A stretch of DNA of 27,350 nucleotides from an uncultured Bacteroidales bacterium (GCA_937891905.1 CALATT010000073.1:1-27350); one strand, 5' to 3'. Shown: positions 7,683 to 16,627, numbered from the stretch's first letter. A program made the numbers and translations. The notes: generated by a model not told the origin, from the letters alone.

Positions 7683-8216
7683 TTATTTCGCCCCTAATTT
7701 GATGAGCACTTGATCAGACACATCCAGTTTGGATGACATATAGATGAGTGATGGGTCAGCCGAACGGTCCTTGACAAGATCTATCTTCTTCTCGCTTGCA
7801 AGTTCCTGAATGGCATTATAAATCTCCTCTTGTATCGGTTTGATTAGCGCTTCGCGCTTCTTGTACAATTCCCCATCTTGCCCGAAATACTTGCGTTTGA
7901 GTTCGAGCACTTGTTGCTCTTTCTGCACTATTTCTTCTTCTCGTTGCTGCTTCATGGCGTCAGAGAGGAAGATTTGCTCCGTTTGATAATTAGAGAGTAA
8001 TACACGCGCTTCTTGCTGCGCAGCGTCAATCTCTTTCTGCCAACGCTTGGAGAGCATAGTAAGTTGTTCATTCGCTTGCTCGTATTGAGGCAGATTTTTC
8101 AATATATACTGCATATCGATATATGCTATTGATTGGTCTTTAGCAAAAGCCGTGCCAGAGAGTAGTAAAGCGGCGATTATGCAGAGTGAATAACGAATAA
8201 TAACTATTTTTTTCAT
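7683..8216 (-). CDS. OmpH/Skp family periplasmic chaperone (first copy)
   Basis: This 177-aa protein has a signal peptide of about 25 residues ending GTAFA, then KDQSIAYIDMQYILKNLPQY, typical for the Skp/OmpH head domain. A long coiled-coil-forming helical arm follows (about 55-140, rich in E, K and Q), and the C-terminal strand reads IDLVKDRSADPSLIYMSSKL. The expected role is chaperoning outer-membrane proteins in the periplasm. It sits 29 bp after bamA and 38 bp before its paralogue. The two copies differ clearly in sequence and may form separate or mixed trimers. Confidence 0.92.
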   Translation of the reverse strand: MKKIVIIRYSLCIIAALLLSGTAFAKDQSIAYIDMQYILKNLPQYEQANEQLTMLSKRWQKEIDAAQQEARVLLSNYQTEQIFLSDAMKQQREEEIVQKEQQVLELKRKYFGQDGELYKKREALIKPIQEEIYNAIQELASEKKIDLVKDRSADPSLIYMSSKLDVSDQVLIKLGAK

Positions 8217-8245
8217 ACCTGATTTTTATCTTTTAGCATCCTATT

Positions 8246-10864
8246 TTATAACTCTTGTCCGAGTACGAAGTGGAACTGGCTGCGGTTCTTCTTATTTGGT
8301 TCGTCAAATCCGTAACCCCAGTCGATACCGAGCAGACCGAACATTGGAAGGAAAATACGCACTCCGACACCCGCAGAGCGCTTGAGTTTGAATGGATTAT
8401 ACTCCTTTATATCTGCGAAGCAGTTACCAGCCTCAATAAAGGCGTGTGCCCAGATGGTAGCTGACTGCTCGAGAGAGATAGGATAACGCAACTCCATGGT
8501 GAATTTATTATAGAGGTAACCCATGTTTCGTCCCATAGCAGCGTCATATGGAGTGAGCGAACCCGATGGATAACCACGCATTGCTACATATTCTGTGGAA
8601 TAACTGGTGTAACTGGACATACCGTCACCACCCATAAAGAAGGTTTCGAAAGGTGATTTAGCGTACTCGTTATAATGACCTAAATAACCAAACTCAGCGC
8701 GGGTCATGAGCACTAATTTGCTATCACGCGAGAGCGGTGTGAAGACCTTACCTGAGAATTTCCATTTATGGTACTCGATGAGATTGTAACGCTCCGAGGT
8801 ATTCATTTTTGAATAGTCTTTACCATTGATAAGACTCCATGGTGGAGTAATCTTGAGTCCCAATGTGAATTGCGAACCACGACGGGTGTAAATAGGGTTA
8901 TCAATAGATGAGCGTGATAACTGCAGATTGATAGAAAGGTTGTGCGATGTGCCATCAGAAATGAGTAGGTATGGCCAATCTTTCATCATATACATCTGAT
9001 AACTCAGTTCACCATAGAAGGTGAAATAATCATCTGGCCAACGCAGACGCTTTCCATATCCGATAGACACACCAAGAGTGCGCAAATAGCGATCTCTATC
9101 TGCTTCGGACTCTAATAACTGCTGGTAGTAATTGGAGTTACCTGAGTAGTAATAATAGTTCGAATAGGTATTATAGAGGTTTTGGTAGGCATGCTCGTAG
9201 CGTTTGGAGTAGCCTGTTTGATTAGCGAAATAGATACTTGCGCTCAAACTGTTTGGTCGCTTACCACCCAACCATGGTTCTAGGAAGGAGATAGATGCAG
9301 AAGTATAATAAATACCATTCGTACGCGCATTGATAGAGAATGTTTGTCCTTCTCCTTGTGGCACAATGCGGTAGGAGTCCTTATTGAAGAGGTTTTGTAT
9401 AGCGAAATTGGTAAATTTCAATCCTAACGAACCCACCAAACCTGTTGCTCCCCATCCGAGTGAGAACTCAATCTGGTCACTACTCTTCGTTTCCAATTGA
9501 TAGGTTATATCCACCGTTCCTTCTTCTGGATTAGGTTGAATATCTGGCACAAGTTTTTCTTGGTCAAAATGTCCCATTTGCGCCAACTCGCGTAACGAGC
9601 GCATAATATCTGACTGCGAGTAGAGTTGTCCTGGTTTGGTGTATAACTCACGGCGCACCACATGCTCATATACGCGCGTATTACCTACTATCTTCACCTC
9701 ATTGATGGTAGCAGGTTTGCCCTCATACATACGCATCTCGAAATCAATAGAATCATTCTCCACATTCACTTCCACTGGTTCCACATTGAAGAACAAGTAT
9801 CCACGATCTGTGTATAGTTTAGAAACCGCGTCGTCATCCGATTGTAGGCGTTCGTTGAGGATTTTGAGGTTGTACACATCGCCTGGTTTGATACCCAGTG
9901 ATGCGTCAAGTATCTCGTATGGATAAACGGTATTTCCCACCCACTTGATAGAGCGCACATGGTATTTATTTCCCTCGCTGATAGTCATATAGACATCTAC
10001 GCGTGTAGGGTCTTCTGGGTTAGGCGCGATGGAATCCGAAACGATATACGCATCGCGGTAACCACACTCGTTATATTTCTCAATAACGGCTTTCTTATCG
10101 TTCTCAAACTCCTCTGCCACGAATTTCTTGGTGCGGAAGAGGTTGATAATATTATTATCATTGGTTTTTTTCATCGCCTTGTTGATATCAAGGTCGGTGA
10201 GTGCTTTATTACCCGTGATATAAATCTTGCCTACTTTTGTTTTTTCCTTTTTATCCACTGCGCATAGCACTTTCACATACCCTGGATGGTCAGGGTCATT
10301 GCGCTGAATGATATGTACTTGCGCATTATGGAATCCTTTCTCTGCGAAATATTTGGTAATAACCATCTTGGAGTGGTCCACGAGGTTGGGTGTCATTTGC
10401 GAACCCGGACGGATACCCAATTTCACTTCTATCTCTTCTCTCTCGCTCTTTTTGAGCCCCTCGTATTGCATTTCGCTGATGCGTGGGCGTTGCTCCAACT
10501 GAATGACGAGCCAGATCTTATCCCCCTCTATTTTCTTTGCTCTAATCTTAACCGAAGAGAATAGTCCTTGCTTCCAAAAGCGCTTCACGGCTTTGGTTAT
10601 CTGATCACCTGGCACTTCTATCTTATCTCCCACCGCGAGGCCTGAGAAACCGATGAGCACAAAATCCTCGTAACTATCAGCGCCTGTGACCTCAATAGAA
10701 GCAATCTCGTATGTCTTGCGTGTGAGTGTATATTCGATAGTAGGCGCATCCGCATACAGTGAATCCTCTGCATGCGATGTTATCGTATCTTTCTGTGCCA
10801 TCAAAGGCATAGAAAGCAATAGAAATAATAGTATTTTAGTTAATCTGTTCACTTGTTTTTCCAA
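8246..10864 (-). CDS. bamA: Outer membrane protein assembly factor BamA
   Basis: The product of about 872 aa starts with a signal peptide (NRLTKILLFLLLSMPLMAQ). Five POTRA-like domains follow at about residues 50-465, recognisable by repeated patterns such as YEIASIEVTGADSYEDF, KVGKIYITGNKALTDLDI and TINEVKIVGNTRVYEHVV. The 16-strand barrel spans about 470-872 and includes the loop-6 motif MRGYPSGS (VRGF/Y type). BamA inserts barrel proteins into the outer membrane. There is no ATG before the signal peptide: the candidates are TTG at 10864 (used here) or GTG at 10852, both inside the end of uppS (overlap 29 or 17 bp). The chain ends FHFVLGQEL, with Leu rather than the common terminal aromatic residue. 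Confidence 0.95.
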   Translation of the reverse strand: MEKQVNRLTKILLFLLLSMPLMAQKDTITSHAEDSLYADAPTIEYTLTRKTYEIASIEVTGADSYEDFVLIGFSGLAVGDKIEVPGDQITKAVKRFWKQGLFSSVKIRAKKIEGDKIWLVIQLEQRPRISEMQYEGLKKSEREEIEVKLGIRPGSQMTPNLVDHSKMVITKYFAEKGFHNAQVHIIQRNDPDHPGYVKVLCAVDKKEKTKVGKIYITGNKALTDLDINKAMKKTNDNNIINLFRTKKFVAEEFENDKKAVIEKYNECGYRDAYIVSDSIAPNPEDPTRVDVYMTISEGNKYHVRSIKWVGNTVYPYEILDASLGIKPGDVYNLKILNERLQSDDDAVSKLYTDRGYLFFNVEPVEVNVENDSIDFEMRMYEGKPATINEVKIVGNTRVYEHVVRRELYTKPGQLYSQSDIMRSLRELAQMGHFDQEKLVPDIQPNPEEGTVDITYQLETKSSDQIEFSLGWGATGLVGSLGLKFTNFAIQNLFNKDSYRIVPQGEGQTFSINARTNGIYYTSASISFLEPWLGGKRPNSLSASIYFANQTGYSKRYEHAYQNLYNTYSNYYYYSGNSNYYQQLLESEADRDRYLRTLGVSIGYGKRLRWPDDYFTFYGELSYQMYMMKDWPYLLISDGTSHNLSINLQLSRSSIDNPIYTRRGSQFTLGLKITPPWSLINGKDYSKMNTSERYNLIEYHKWKFSGKVFTPLSRDSKLVLMTRAEFGYLGHYNEYAKSPFETFFMGGDGMSSYTSYSTEYVAMRGYPSGSLTPYDAAMGRNMGYLYNKFTMELRYPISLEQSATIWAHAFIEAGNCFADIKEYNPFKLKRSAGVGVRIFLPMFGLLGIDWGYGFDEPNKKNRSQFHFVLGQEL

Positions 10865-11576
10865 ACCTTCGTTCGCGTTTTTGATAATCGATAATAGCTT
10901 TATACAATTCTTCCTCTGTAAACTCAGGCCATAAACAATCGGTGAAGTATAATTCCGAATAGGCTAATTGCCAAAGGAGGAAATTACTAATGCGGTATTC
11001 TCCGCTCGTTCTGATGAGCAAGTCAGGGTCAGGCATTTCTGCTGTAGTCATACATGCGGCCACGAACTGCTCGTTAATATCCTCGATACGAAGATGATTC
11101 TCCTGCGCGCGCTGCACTGCTACCTGCATAGCTCTCGTTATCTCCCATCGTGCGGAGTAACTGAGCGCAAGCACCATAGTGAGGCCTGTATTCTTACTCG
11201 TCTGCTCAATGCATTGCATGAATTTATTTCGGGCACTTTCTGGCAATCTATCTACATCGCCTATGGTCTGCAAACGCACATTATTCTCCATGAGCGTAGG
11301 CGTCTCTTTGGCAATCGTATCCACCAATAAGATCATGAGCGCATCCACCTCCTCTTTCGGCCTATTCCAGTTCTCAGTAGAGAAAGTATAGAGAGTGAGG
11401 TATTCAATACCCAACTTAGTAGCTGCCACGGTGATGTTATGCACCGTTTCCACTCCTTGCTTATGACCGAACATACGCGCAAGTCCTTGCTTTTTTGCCC
11501 AGCGCCCATTACCATCCATAATAATGGCTATATGGCGTGGCAGACGCGATAAGTCTATTTGCTCTTTGTATGTCAT
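10836..11576 (-). CDS. uppS: Isoprenyl transferase (undecaprenyl diphosphate synthase)
   Basis: From the ATG at 11576 the product is 246 aa, the normal length for cis-prenyltransferases. It shows HIAIIMDGNGRWAKKQG with the catalytic Asp at residue 21, TLYTFSTENWNRPKEEV, and the C-terminal signature DLLIRTSGEYRISNFLLWQLAYSE. It makes undecaprenyl diphosphate, the carrier for peptidoglycan and surface glycans, from farnesyl diphosphate and IPP. A longer frame reaching back to a TTG at 11639 would overlap the upstream gene and lacks family similarity, so I rejected it. It starts 4 bp after the DUF6089-like gene and runs into bamA. Confidence 0.96.
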   Translation of the reverse strand: MTYKEQIDLSRLPRHIAIIMDGNGRWAKKQGLARMFGHKQGVETVHNITVAATKLGIEYLTLYTFSTENWNRPKEEVDALMILLVDTIAKETPTLMENNVRLQTIGDVDRLPESARNKFMQCIEQTSKNTGLTMVLALSYSARWEITRAMQVAVQRAQENHLRIEDINEQFVAACMTTAEMPDPDLLIRTSGEYRISNFLLWQLAYSELYFTDCLWPEFTEEELYKAIIDYQKRERRFGKTSEQIN

Positions 11577-11580
11577 CGCA

Positions 11581-12273
11581 CTAATAATTACATATTCTAC
11601 AATTACCCGGAGCGCGTCCAAACTCAAACACCAATCCAAGTGTCAACTGGCCCGTTACATCACAGTTCATCCAATTCCATCCATTGAGCTGATGTTTATT
11701 ATCGAGCGTCTCCTTACATTCAATATTATCCGCCATGTATATATTATGCTGCCATGCGATATTAAGCCCGCACCAATCAGCGAACTTCCATTTAAATCCA
11801 ATACCTACTGGCACATAGCATGCTATATTATCCATAGTGAATGATTCCTGACCATAACCATACACAGCCGCACCTATTCCCAAGAATATATAAGGGCTAT
11901 ATGGCTTAATACCCGTATTGCTCCCACCTATACCATAACGGAAGAAATTGAATTCTGCCATCACATCTATATTCACCATATGGTTCTCCCAACGCGTATC
12001 CAACTGCTCGCCTCTGATTGTATAATCCGAACCCACTATACGCTGCGTCATACCCTTTACCTGCAGAGCCCAACGGGATGTAAACTTGTATCTAAAATGC
12101 GCACCGTACGCCTCGCGCACATCCATGAAGATATGCGGCGTGGCATCACCCACATAATAGCCGCAACCAGCCTGCAATCCAAACTCGCATAAGTACGGAC
12201 GATTCTCCGCCTGAGCACCCACGCCCAAGAGGATAAACAAGCACATAATACTATATTTGACACATCTCTTCAT
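11581..12273 (-). CDS. DUF6089-like outer-membrane beta-barrel protein
   Basis: This 230-aa protein has a signal peptide (MKRCVKYSIMCLFILLGVGAQA) followed by alternating aromatic and polar strands, as in small outer-membrane barrels. Segments such as YLCEFGLQAGCGYYVGDATP, HFRYKFTSRWALQVKGMT and NIDVMAEFNFFRYG resemble the DUF6089 family, which commonly precedes uppS-bamA in Bacteroidales. The ending RAPGNCRICNY carries two cysteines and is not the usual aromatic barrel end. Function is unknown; a link to outer-membrane assembly is suggested only by gene order. It is the first gene after the promoter at 12320-12351. Confidence 0.82.
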   Translation of the reverse strand: MKRCVKYSIMCLFILLGVGAQAENRPYLCEFGLQAGCGYYVGDATPHIFMDVREAYGAHFRYKFTSRWALQVKGMTQRIVGSDYTIRGEQLDTRWENHMVNIDVMAEFNFFRYGIGGSNTGIKPYSPYIFLGIGAAVYGYGQESFTMDNIACYVPVGIGFKWKFADWCGLNIAWQHNIYMADNIECKETLDNKHQLNGWNWMNCDVTGQLTLGLVFEFGRAPGNCRICNY

Positions 12274-12319
12274 TGCAATTTACACGCGTATATACGCGCG
12301 CTCAACAAAATCAAGCGTG

Positions 12320-12351
12320 CAAAGGTACAAAAAATAATTGGGATACGCAAA
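12320..12351 (-). promoter_or_regulatory. Bacteroidetes-type promoter of the DUF6089-uppS-bamA operon
   Basis: A minus-strand TTTG at 12348-12351 and TACCTTTG at 12320-12327, 20 bp apart, match the consensus and have the same spacing as the rpsO and hflX promoters. No other such promoter was found on the minus strand between here and the one at 3500, so the envelope genes down to 3554 may share it. Confidence 0.78.
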
Positions 12352-12370
12352 AAAAAGTTAGTTTTTTAAC
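12349..12370 (-). terminator. Weak terminator-like element after radA
   Basis: Seven bases after the radA stop the minus strand reads GTTA-AAAAAC-TAAC followed by a run of eight T. The stem is only 4 bp, so it is a poor hairpin, but the T-run is good and its end forms the -33 TTTG of the next promoter, as at rpsO/hflX. Confidence 0.35.
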
Positions 12371-12376
12371 AAAATC

Positions 12377-13738
12377 TTATGATTTTATTAATAGACGGAA
12401 GGCATCCACTACTTTTTTTACAGGAATAATTTCTATTTGGAAGCGTTTAGAATCCACTTTTTGTTCGGCAGGAATAAGGATGCGTTTGAAGCCCAATTTC
12501 TGTGCTTCCTGTATGCGTTGGTCAATGCGATTCACCGAACGCACTTCTCCTGCGAGTCCCACCTCTCCGCATAAACATGTGCTGGCATCAAGCGCGATAT
12601 CCATATTACTACTCAGCACCGCCGCGAGTACCGCGAGGTCGATTGCAGGGTCTTGCACGCGCATTCCGCCCGCTATATTAAGGAATACATCTTTTTGCAA
12701 TAGTTTGAATCCCACACGCTTCTCCAGCACTGCAAGGAGCATATTGAGTCGCTTGGCATCGAATCCCGTAGAGGAGCGTTGAGGTGTACCATACGCAGCA
12801 GAAGAAACCAATGCTTGCACTTCGATAAGGAAGGGTCTCACCCCCTCCACCGCTGCTGCGATAGAGACACCCGATAGTCCTTCTCTGGCCGTAGAAAGGA
12901 GCAGTTCGGATGGATTAGTCACTTCGCGCAAACCATCTTGTCGCATCTCATAAATACCTAATTCAGAGGTAGAACCAAAGCGATTCTTCTGCGCGCGGAG
13001 CATACGATACATATAATGCTGGTCACCCTCAAACTGCAACACAGCGTCCACTATATGCTCCAGCACCTTAGGTCCCGACAAAGCACCTTCTTTATTAATA
13101 TGCCCAATGATCAAGAAAGGTATATTGCGAGTCTTGGCAAACTCCAGTATTTTGGCGGCACACTCGCGCACTTGCGATAGACTACCGATAGTGGCGTCAA
13201 TCGTCTCAGTACCAATCGTTTGTATCGAATCAATCACCACCACTTCGGGGGCTATCTCGTTCACTTGCTCCAAGATACGCTCTAAGGATGTATCGCTGGA
13301 TATGAATAAGTTAGTCGCATCGCCTGCCAATCGTTCAGCCCGCAGTTTGATTTGCTTCACACTCTCTTCGCCACTGGCGTAGTAAGTGCGTTTATCGCCC
13401 ATCTGCAATAGCACTTGCAGCGCGAGTGTGGACTTACCAATACCTGGTTCGCCACCGATAAGCACCAGACTACCCGGCACCAGTCCTCCTCCCAACACAC
13501 GATTGAGTTCGCCATTATGCATGTCGATACGCATCTCTTCCGTAGCGGTCACTTCGTGCAAGCGTTGCGCCTTGGTATGCCCTCCTAAAGAGACAGATAA
13601 AGTGTGCTTGGATGAAGAGGAAGCCACCACCTCTTCTTCATATGTACCCCACTCTCCGCATACGGGGCAGCGACCTAATAACTGCGGAGCTTTTGCACCG
13701 CAGGACGAACATATATATTGAATCGTTTGCTTTGCCAT
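12377..13738 (-). CDS. radA: DNA repair protein RadA
   Basis: This 453-aa protein has the standard RadA order. An N-terminal C4 zinc finger (Cys 10, 13, 24, 27) is followed by a RecA-like ATPase core with Walker A GGEPGIGKST at about 95-104, and then the RadA-specific KNRFGSTSELGIYEM motif. A C-terminal Lon-protease-like domain runs from about residue 300 (GSTGFDAKRLNMLLAVLEK, DPAIDLAVLAAVLSS). RadA/Sms processes recombination intermediates and promotes branch migration. It starts 3 bp after the rnz stop and ends the dnaN-DUF4954-rnz-radA run. Confidence 0.96.
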   Translation of the reverse strand: MAKQTIQYICSSCGAKAPQLLGRCPVCGEWGTYEEEVVASSSSKHTLSVSLGGHTKAQRLHEVTATEEMRIDMHNGELNRVLGGGLVPGSLVLIGGEPGIGKSTLALQVLLQMGDKRTYYASGEESVKQIKLRAERLAGDATNLFISSDTSLERILEQVNEIAPEVVVIDSIQTIGTETIDATIGSLSQVRECAAKILEFAKTRNIPFLIIGHINKEGALSGPKVLEHIVDAVLQFEGDQHYMYRMLRAQKNRFGSTSELGIYEMRQDGLREVTNPSELLLSTAREGLSGVSIAAAVEGVRPFLIEVQALVSSAAYGTPQRSSTGFDAKRLNMLLAVLEKRVGFKLLQKDVFLNIAGGMRVQDPAIDLAVLAAVLSSNMDIALDASTCLCGEVGLAGEVRSVNRIDQRIQEAQKLGFKRILIPAEQKVDSKRFQIEIIPVKKVVDAFRLLIKS

Positions 13739-13741
13739 AGA

Positions 13742-14551
13742 TTACAAGTCTATTGTATTATATTCCTCTGCTAACACCACATTATCGAATAGTGTTTCGG
13801 CTTCTATCTTGAAGAGGTTATGGTCCTCTATTCGAGCGCTGTAATGACCGATGATTAGTTTTTTAGCCTTTGCCAATTGGGCTATCTTAGCCGCGTCAAG
13901 CGCCGTAGAATGCTTCACTTTCTTGCTGCGTTTTTCATTCCCCTCGAGGTAAGTGGACTCATGGTAGAGTGTGGTCACTCCCTCGATGATAGGCACCATT
14001 TTCTCGTTATACATCGTATCCGAACAATAGGCATAGCGCTTGGTGGTTATTCTATCAAACGAACCGTCCTCTAATCGCACACGCCGTGTTTCCTTGAAGA
14101 GAAAACCGCAGCATGGCACGCTGTGCTTGAGCGGGATAGTCTCTACACTCACGGTGCGGTCTTGGAAGATCACTTCGTGCTTGCGTGGGTTGATAGGATG
14201 GAAGATAATCTCATACTCTCTATCGGCACAATGGTATTGTAATAGCGGAGTGAGCAGTTTTTCCAAATCAGGATGAGCATAGATATGCATAGGTTGTGTA
14301 CGCTTGAGCATCGAGAGCGTGGTGAGCAGTCCGATGAGCCCAAAACAATGGTCACCATGCAGATGAGAGATAAAAATCGTGTATAGGCGTGAGGTATGCA
14401 CACCTATGCGCTGCATAGCTATCTGCACTCCCTCGCCGCAATCCACCAAGAACGACTTATCGCACATCTCCACCAGTTGTCCTGATGGAGAGGTAGTCCG
14501 CGTGGGTTTAGCACTGCCGCATCCTAATATGGTCACTTTTGCTTCACTCAT
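13742..14551 (-). CDS. rnz: Ribonuclease Z, short form without the usual flexible arm
   Basis: This 269-aa metallo-beta-lactamase-fold protein matches RNase Z. It has ILGCGSAKPT at the N-terminus, SHLHGDH (His63, His65, Asp67, His68), His143, CSDT (Asp178), KHST (His214) and GHYSAR (His236), so all expected zinc ligands are present. RNase Z cuts tRNA precursors 3' of the discriminator base. Usual bacterial forms are about 300-310 aa and carry a protruding arm with a GP/PVY motif between the GF(L/R) strand and the SDT motif. Here that interval is only about 20 residues (KETRRVRLEDGSFDRITTKR). It overlaps the DUF4954 gene by 8 bp. An arm-less relative with another substrate remains possible. 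Confidence 0.85.
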   Translation of the reverse strand: MSEAKVTILGCGSAKPTRTTSPSGQLVEMCDKSFLVDCGEGVQIAMQRIGVHTSRLYTIFISHLHGDHCFGLIGLLTTLSMLKRTQPMHIYAHPDLEKLLTPLLQYHCADREYEIIFHPINPRKHEVIFQDRTVSVETIPLKHSVPCCGFLFKETRRVRLEDGSFDRITTKRYAYCSDTMYNEKMVPIIEGVTTLYHESTYLEGNEKRSKKVKHSTALDAAKIAQLAKAKKLIIGHYSARIEDHNLFKIEAETLFDNVVLAEEYNTIDL

Positions 14552-16529
14552 CTACTGCCGATAATTGCTTTAGTATCTTATCGCCCAATGCTGATTTGCG
14601 TTCGATATGTTTGAGCACGGCTTGCACAAAAGCATTCGATTCAAAACTACCGCGCACTTCTTCAAAATCCGCCTCAGCCTGCTTACTATCGCCATCCACA
14701 CCAAAACCTGTTTGGCTATTGAGGTTAAACTCCTTACGCGCATCTTCGTACACCATTTTATCGAGCGTCACAACCGCTTTTTTCCATTGCTCCACCGTTT
14801 CGCGCAATTGGGATAGACTCACTTGCGTCCAAGGGCATCCCCATACTTGCTCCAACTTATCGAGCGCCCACACCCATTCGTACTCGTAGTACTGCTGATG
14901 CATATGCTCAAAGATGGATTGAATATCCGATAAACTATGTTTTTGCTGCTCTATCTCATCCAAGAGAGCACTCACAGCATGCTTAGGTACAATGAGTCCC
15001 GCCAGGTCCACCCAATTGCCCAAACCAACCTCCACATTAGGTTGGAGCGCAGCATAGACATCCGCCATGTTATGTAGCGGTTTATCCTCCAAACGACTGA
15101 TAAGACTATTCCCCAGGAATTTCTGAATACCTATCGTATAGAGGTTTATACCATGGTGCAGCGATGAATGGCGTATCTTGCAGTTCTTATAGTCATACAC
15201 CTCTTGCGGACTGCCTGCTTGCTCTGCCACTTGGGTGAGCACTTCGCGTCCATGCCACATTTTCTGCACGGTGTATGGACTGAGTAGATTGAAATTTATT
15301 TGATCTAATTTCTTCGGGTCTTTTCTATTATCGCGTTTAGGCCATTTCTGTGCATCGCGGATAGTACCCACCGTGCGCAAGTTAGCGCCTGGTACTATAT
15401 AGGTCTCTGAGTCATTCTCAATGAGGTACGAGAATGGCAGTTCGGATGTATCAGCATGATGCGTATGACGCCCCATGACGAGTGAGAAAGCGCCTATCTT
15501 GCTGGGCCATAAGAGGTAACTATCACTCGTGGTCTTTGTTCCTCGCTCGGCTATACCTTGGTGGATAGGACCGAGTTTATACATATGGTTCGATTGATTA
15601 CTACCCGAACCCGCATTCAAGAACGAGAAGAGACCCGCGATGAGCAGTGTGGACTTATGATGGGTCACGGTATAAGGTCCTGCGAAGATAGCACAGGCCT
15701 CGCCGTGCATACCCTGACAGTTACTAAAGAAGAGTGACTCGCCTGCCGAATAGTGCTTATCGAACACACATCCTTGACCCACGAAGCATTTATCCACCAG
15801 TGTTGAATCGCCTATCTTCACGCCTGAAGCGATGATAAAATCTGTACACTTCACACCGCTACCGAGATAGACAGGCGCTTGTGGATTACTATTGATTGTA
15901 CCATTCTTAAGACGACTCACACCTATCAATTCGGCGCAATCGCCTATCTGCACATTCTTAATACTACCGCAGTTGAGAATACGCACATCGCGTCCTATTC
16001 GTCCTCGCTCCGAGGCTTGCTGCTCGGCGTAGGCATCTATCTGCTGCTCCAACTGCTTAATCATCGTTGGACGATGGCGATAGAGCGTGAGGATATATGC
16101 CAAACTGGCGGATAACTCATTGAAGATAGGTATCTCTCTACCGCCGCCTTCGTTCATCACAGGCACGCGCACACCATTGCCGAAAGTGGAACGCCCATCT
16201 ACCAAGATAGCATTCACATTCTCAATACATGTATTATCGCCTATGCAGTAATTAGCAATATAATTATGCACATTGTATAAGCGAGCGTTATTACCTATCT
16301 CGCAGTTATGCAATGTAGCATGATAGATACCCGAGTGAACGGTCAGTCCACCAGGCAACATGGTCTCTTTATCAAACACACCCAAGCGATTGAATCCCGA
16401 GAAATTCGTATCGCGCACATAGCGTGCATCGAAATGCTCCGCTACTTCAATAGCAGACCAATCCTTGGCAGAACAGTCCTGCGCTTGGAGTTGCTCAATC
16501 TCTATGGGTGTTAATGGTCTATATTTCAT
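14544..16529 (-). CDS. DUF4954 family protein with left-handed beta-helix
   Basis: From the ATG at 16529 the product is 661 aa (MKYRPLTPIEIEQLQ); a TTG at 16541 would add four residues. The middle part (about 60-340) has many hexapeptide-like turns, for example CEIGNNARLYNVHNYIANYC and ASGVKIGDSTLVDKCFVGQG, as in left-handed parallel beta-helix acyl- and sugar-nucleotide transferases. The sequence matches the Bacteroidetes DUF4954 family. A histidine-rich motif GRHTHHADTSELPFSYL follows. The C-terminal third is helical and charged. The catalytic activity is not established. It lies between dnaN and rnz, overlapping rnz by 8 bp. Confidence 0.85.
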   Translation of the reverse strand: MKYRPLTPIEIEQLQAQDCSAKDWSAIEVAEHFDARYVRDTNFSGFNRLGVFDKETMLPGGLTVHSGIYHATLHNCEIGNNARLYNVHNYIANYCIGDNTCIENVNAILVDGRSTFGNGVRVPVMNEGGGREIPIFNELSASLAYILTLYRHRPTMIKQLEQQIDAYAEQQASERGRIGRDVRILNCGSIKNVQIGDCAELIGVSRLKNGTINSNPQAPVYLGSGVKCTDFIIASGVKIGDSTLVDKCFVGQGCVFDKHYSAGESLFFSNCQGMHGEACAIFAGPYTVTHHKSTLLIAGLFSFLNAGSGSNQSNHMYKLGPIHQGIAERGTKTTSDSYLLWPSKIGAFSLVMGRHTHHADTSELPFSYLIENDSETYIVPGANLRTVGTIRDAQKWPKRDNRKDPKKLDQINFNLLSPYTVQKMWHGREVLTQVAEQAGSPQEVYDYKNCKIRHSSLHHGINLYTIGIQKFLGNSLISRLEDKPLHNMADVYAALQPNVEVGLGNWVDLAGLIVPKHAVSALLDEIEQQKHSLSDIQSIFEHMHQQYYEYEWVWALDKLEQVWGCPWTQVSLSQLRETVEQWKKAVVTLDKMVYEDARKEFNLNSQTGFGVDGDSKQAEADFEEVRGSFESNAFVQAVLKHIERKSALGDKILKQLSAVDE

Positions 16530-16560
16530 ATCTATATCCAATAGGAAATTTAATCCTACA

Positions 16561-16602
16561 ATAAAGTCTTCCCTTACGGCAATACCAAGGGGAAGACTTT
16601 AT
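16561..16602. terminator. Long hairpin between dnaN and the DUF4954 gene
   Basis: ATAAAGTCTTCCC at 16561-16573 and its perfect complement at 16590-16602 form a 13-bp stem with a 16-nt loop. No T-run follows on the minus strand, so it may be an attenuator, a processing or stability element, or a factor-assisted terminator rather than a simple intrinsic terminator. It would reduce but not necessarily prevent readthrough from dnaN. Confidence 0.5.
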
Positions 16603-16627
16603 ATACTAATGGTTTTCCAACTGACTC

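Noticed and set aside
11577..11639. TTG-initiated N-terminal extension of UppS
   Set aside because: It would overlap the DUF6089-like gene and precedes the conserved start; the ATG at 11576 gives the family length.
16530..16541. TTG start adding four residues to the DUF4954 protein
   Set aside because: An ATG four codons later is the simpler start; the extra residues have no support.
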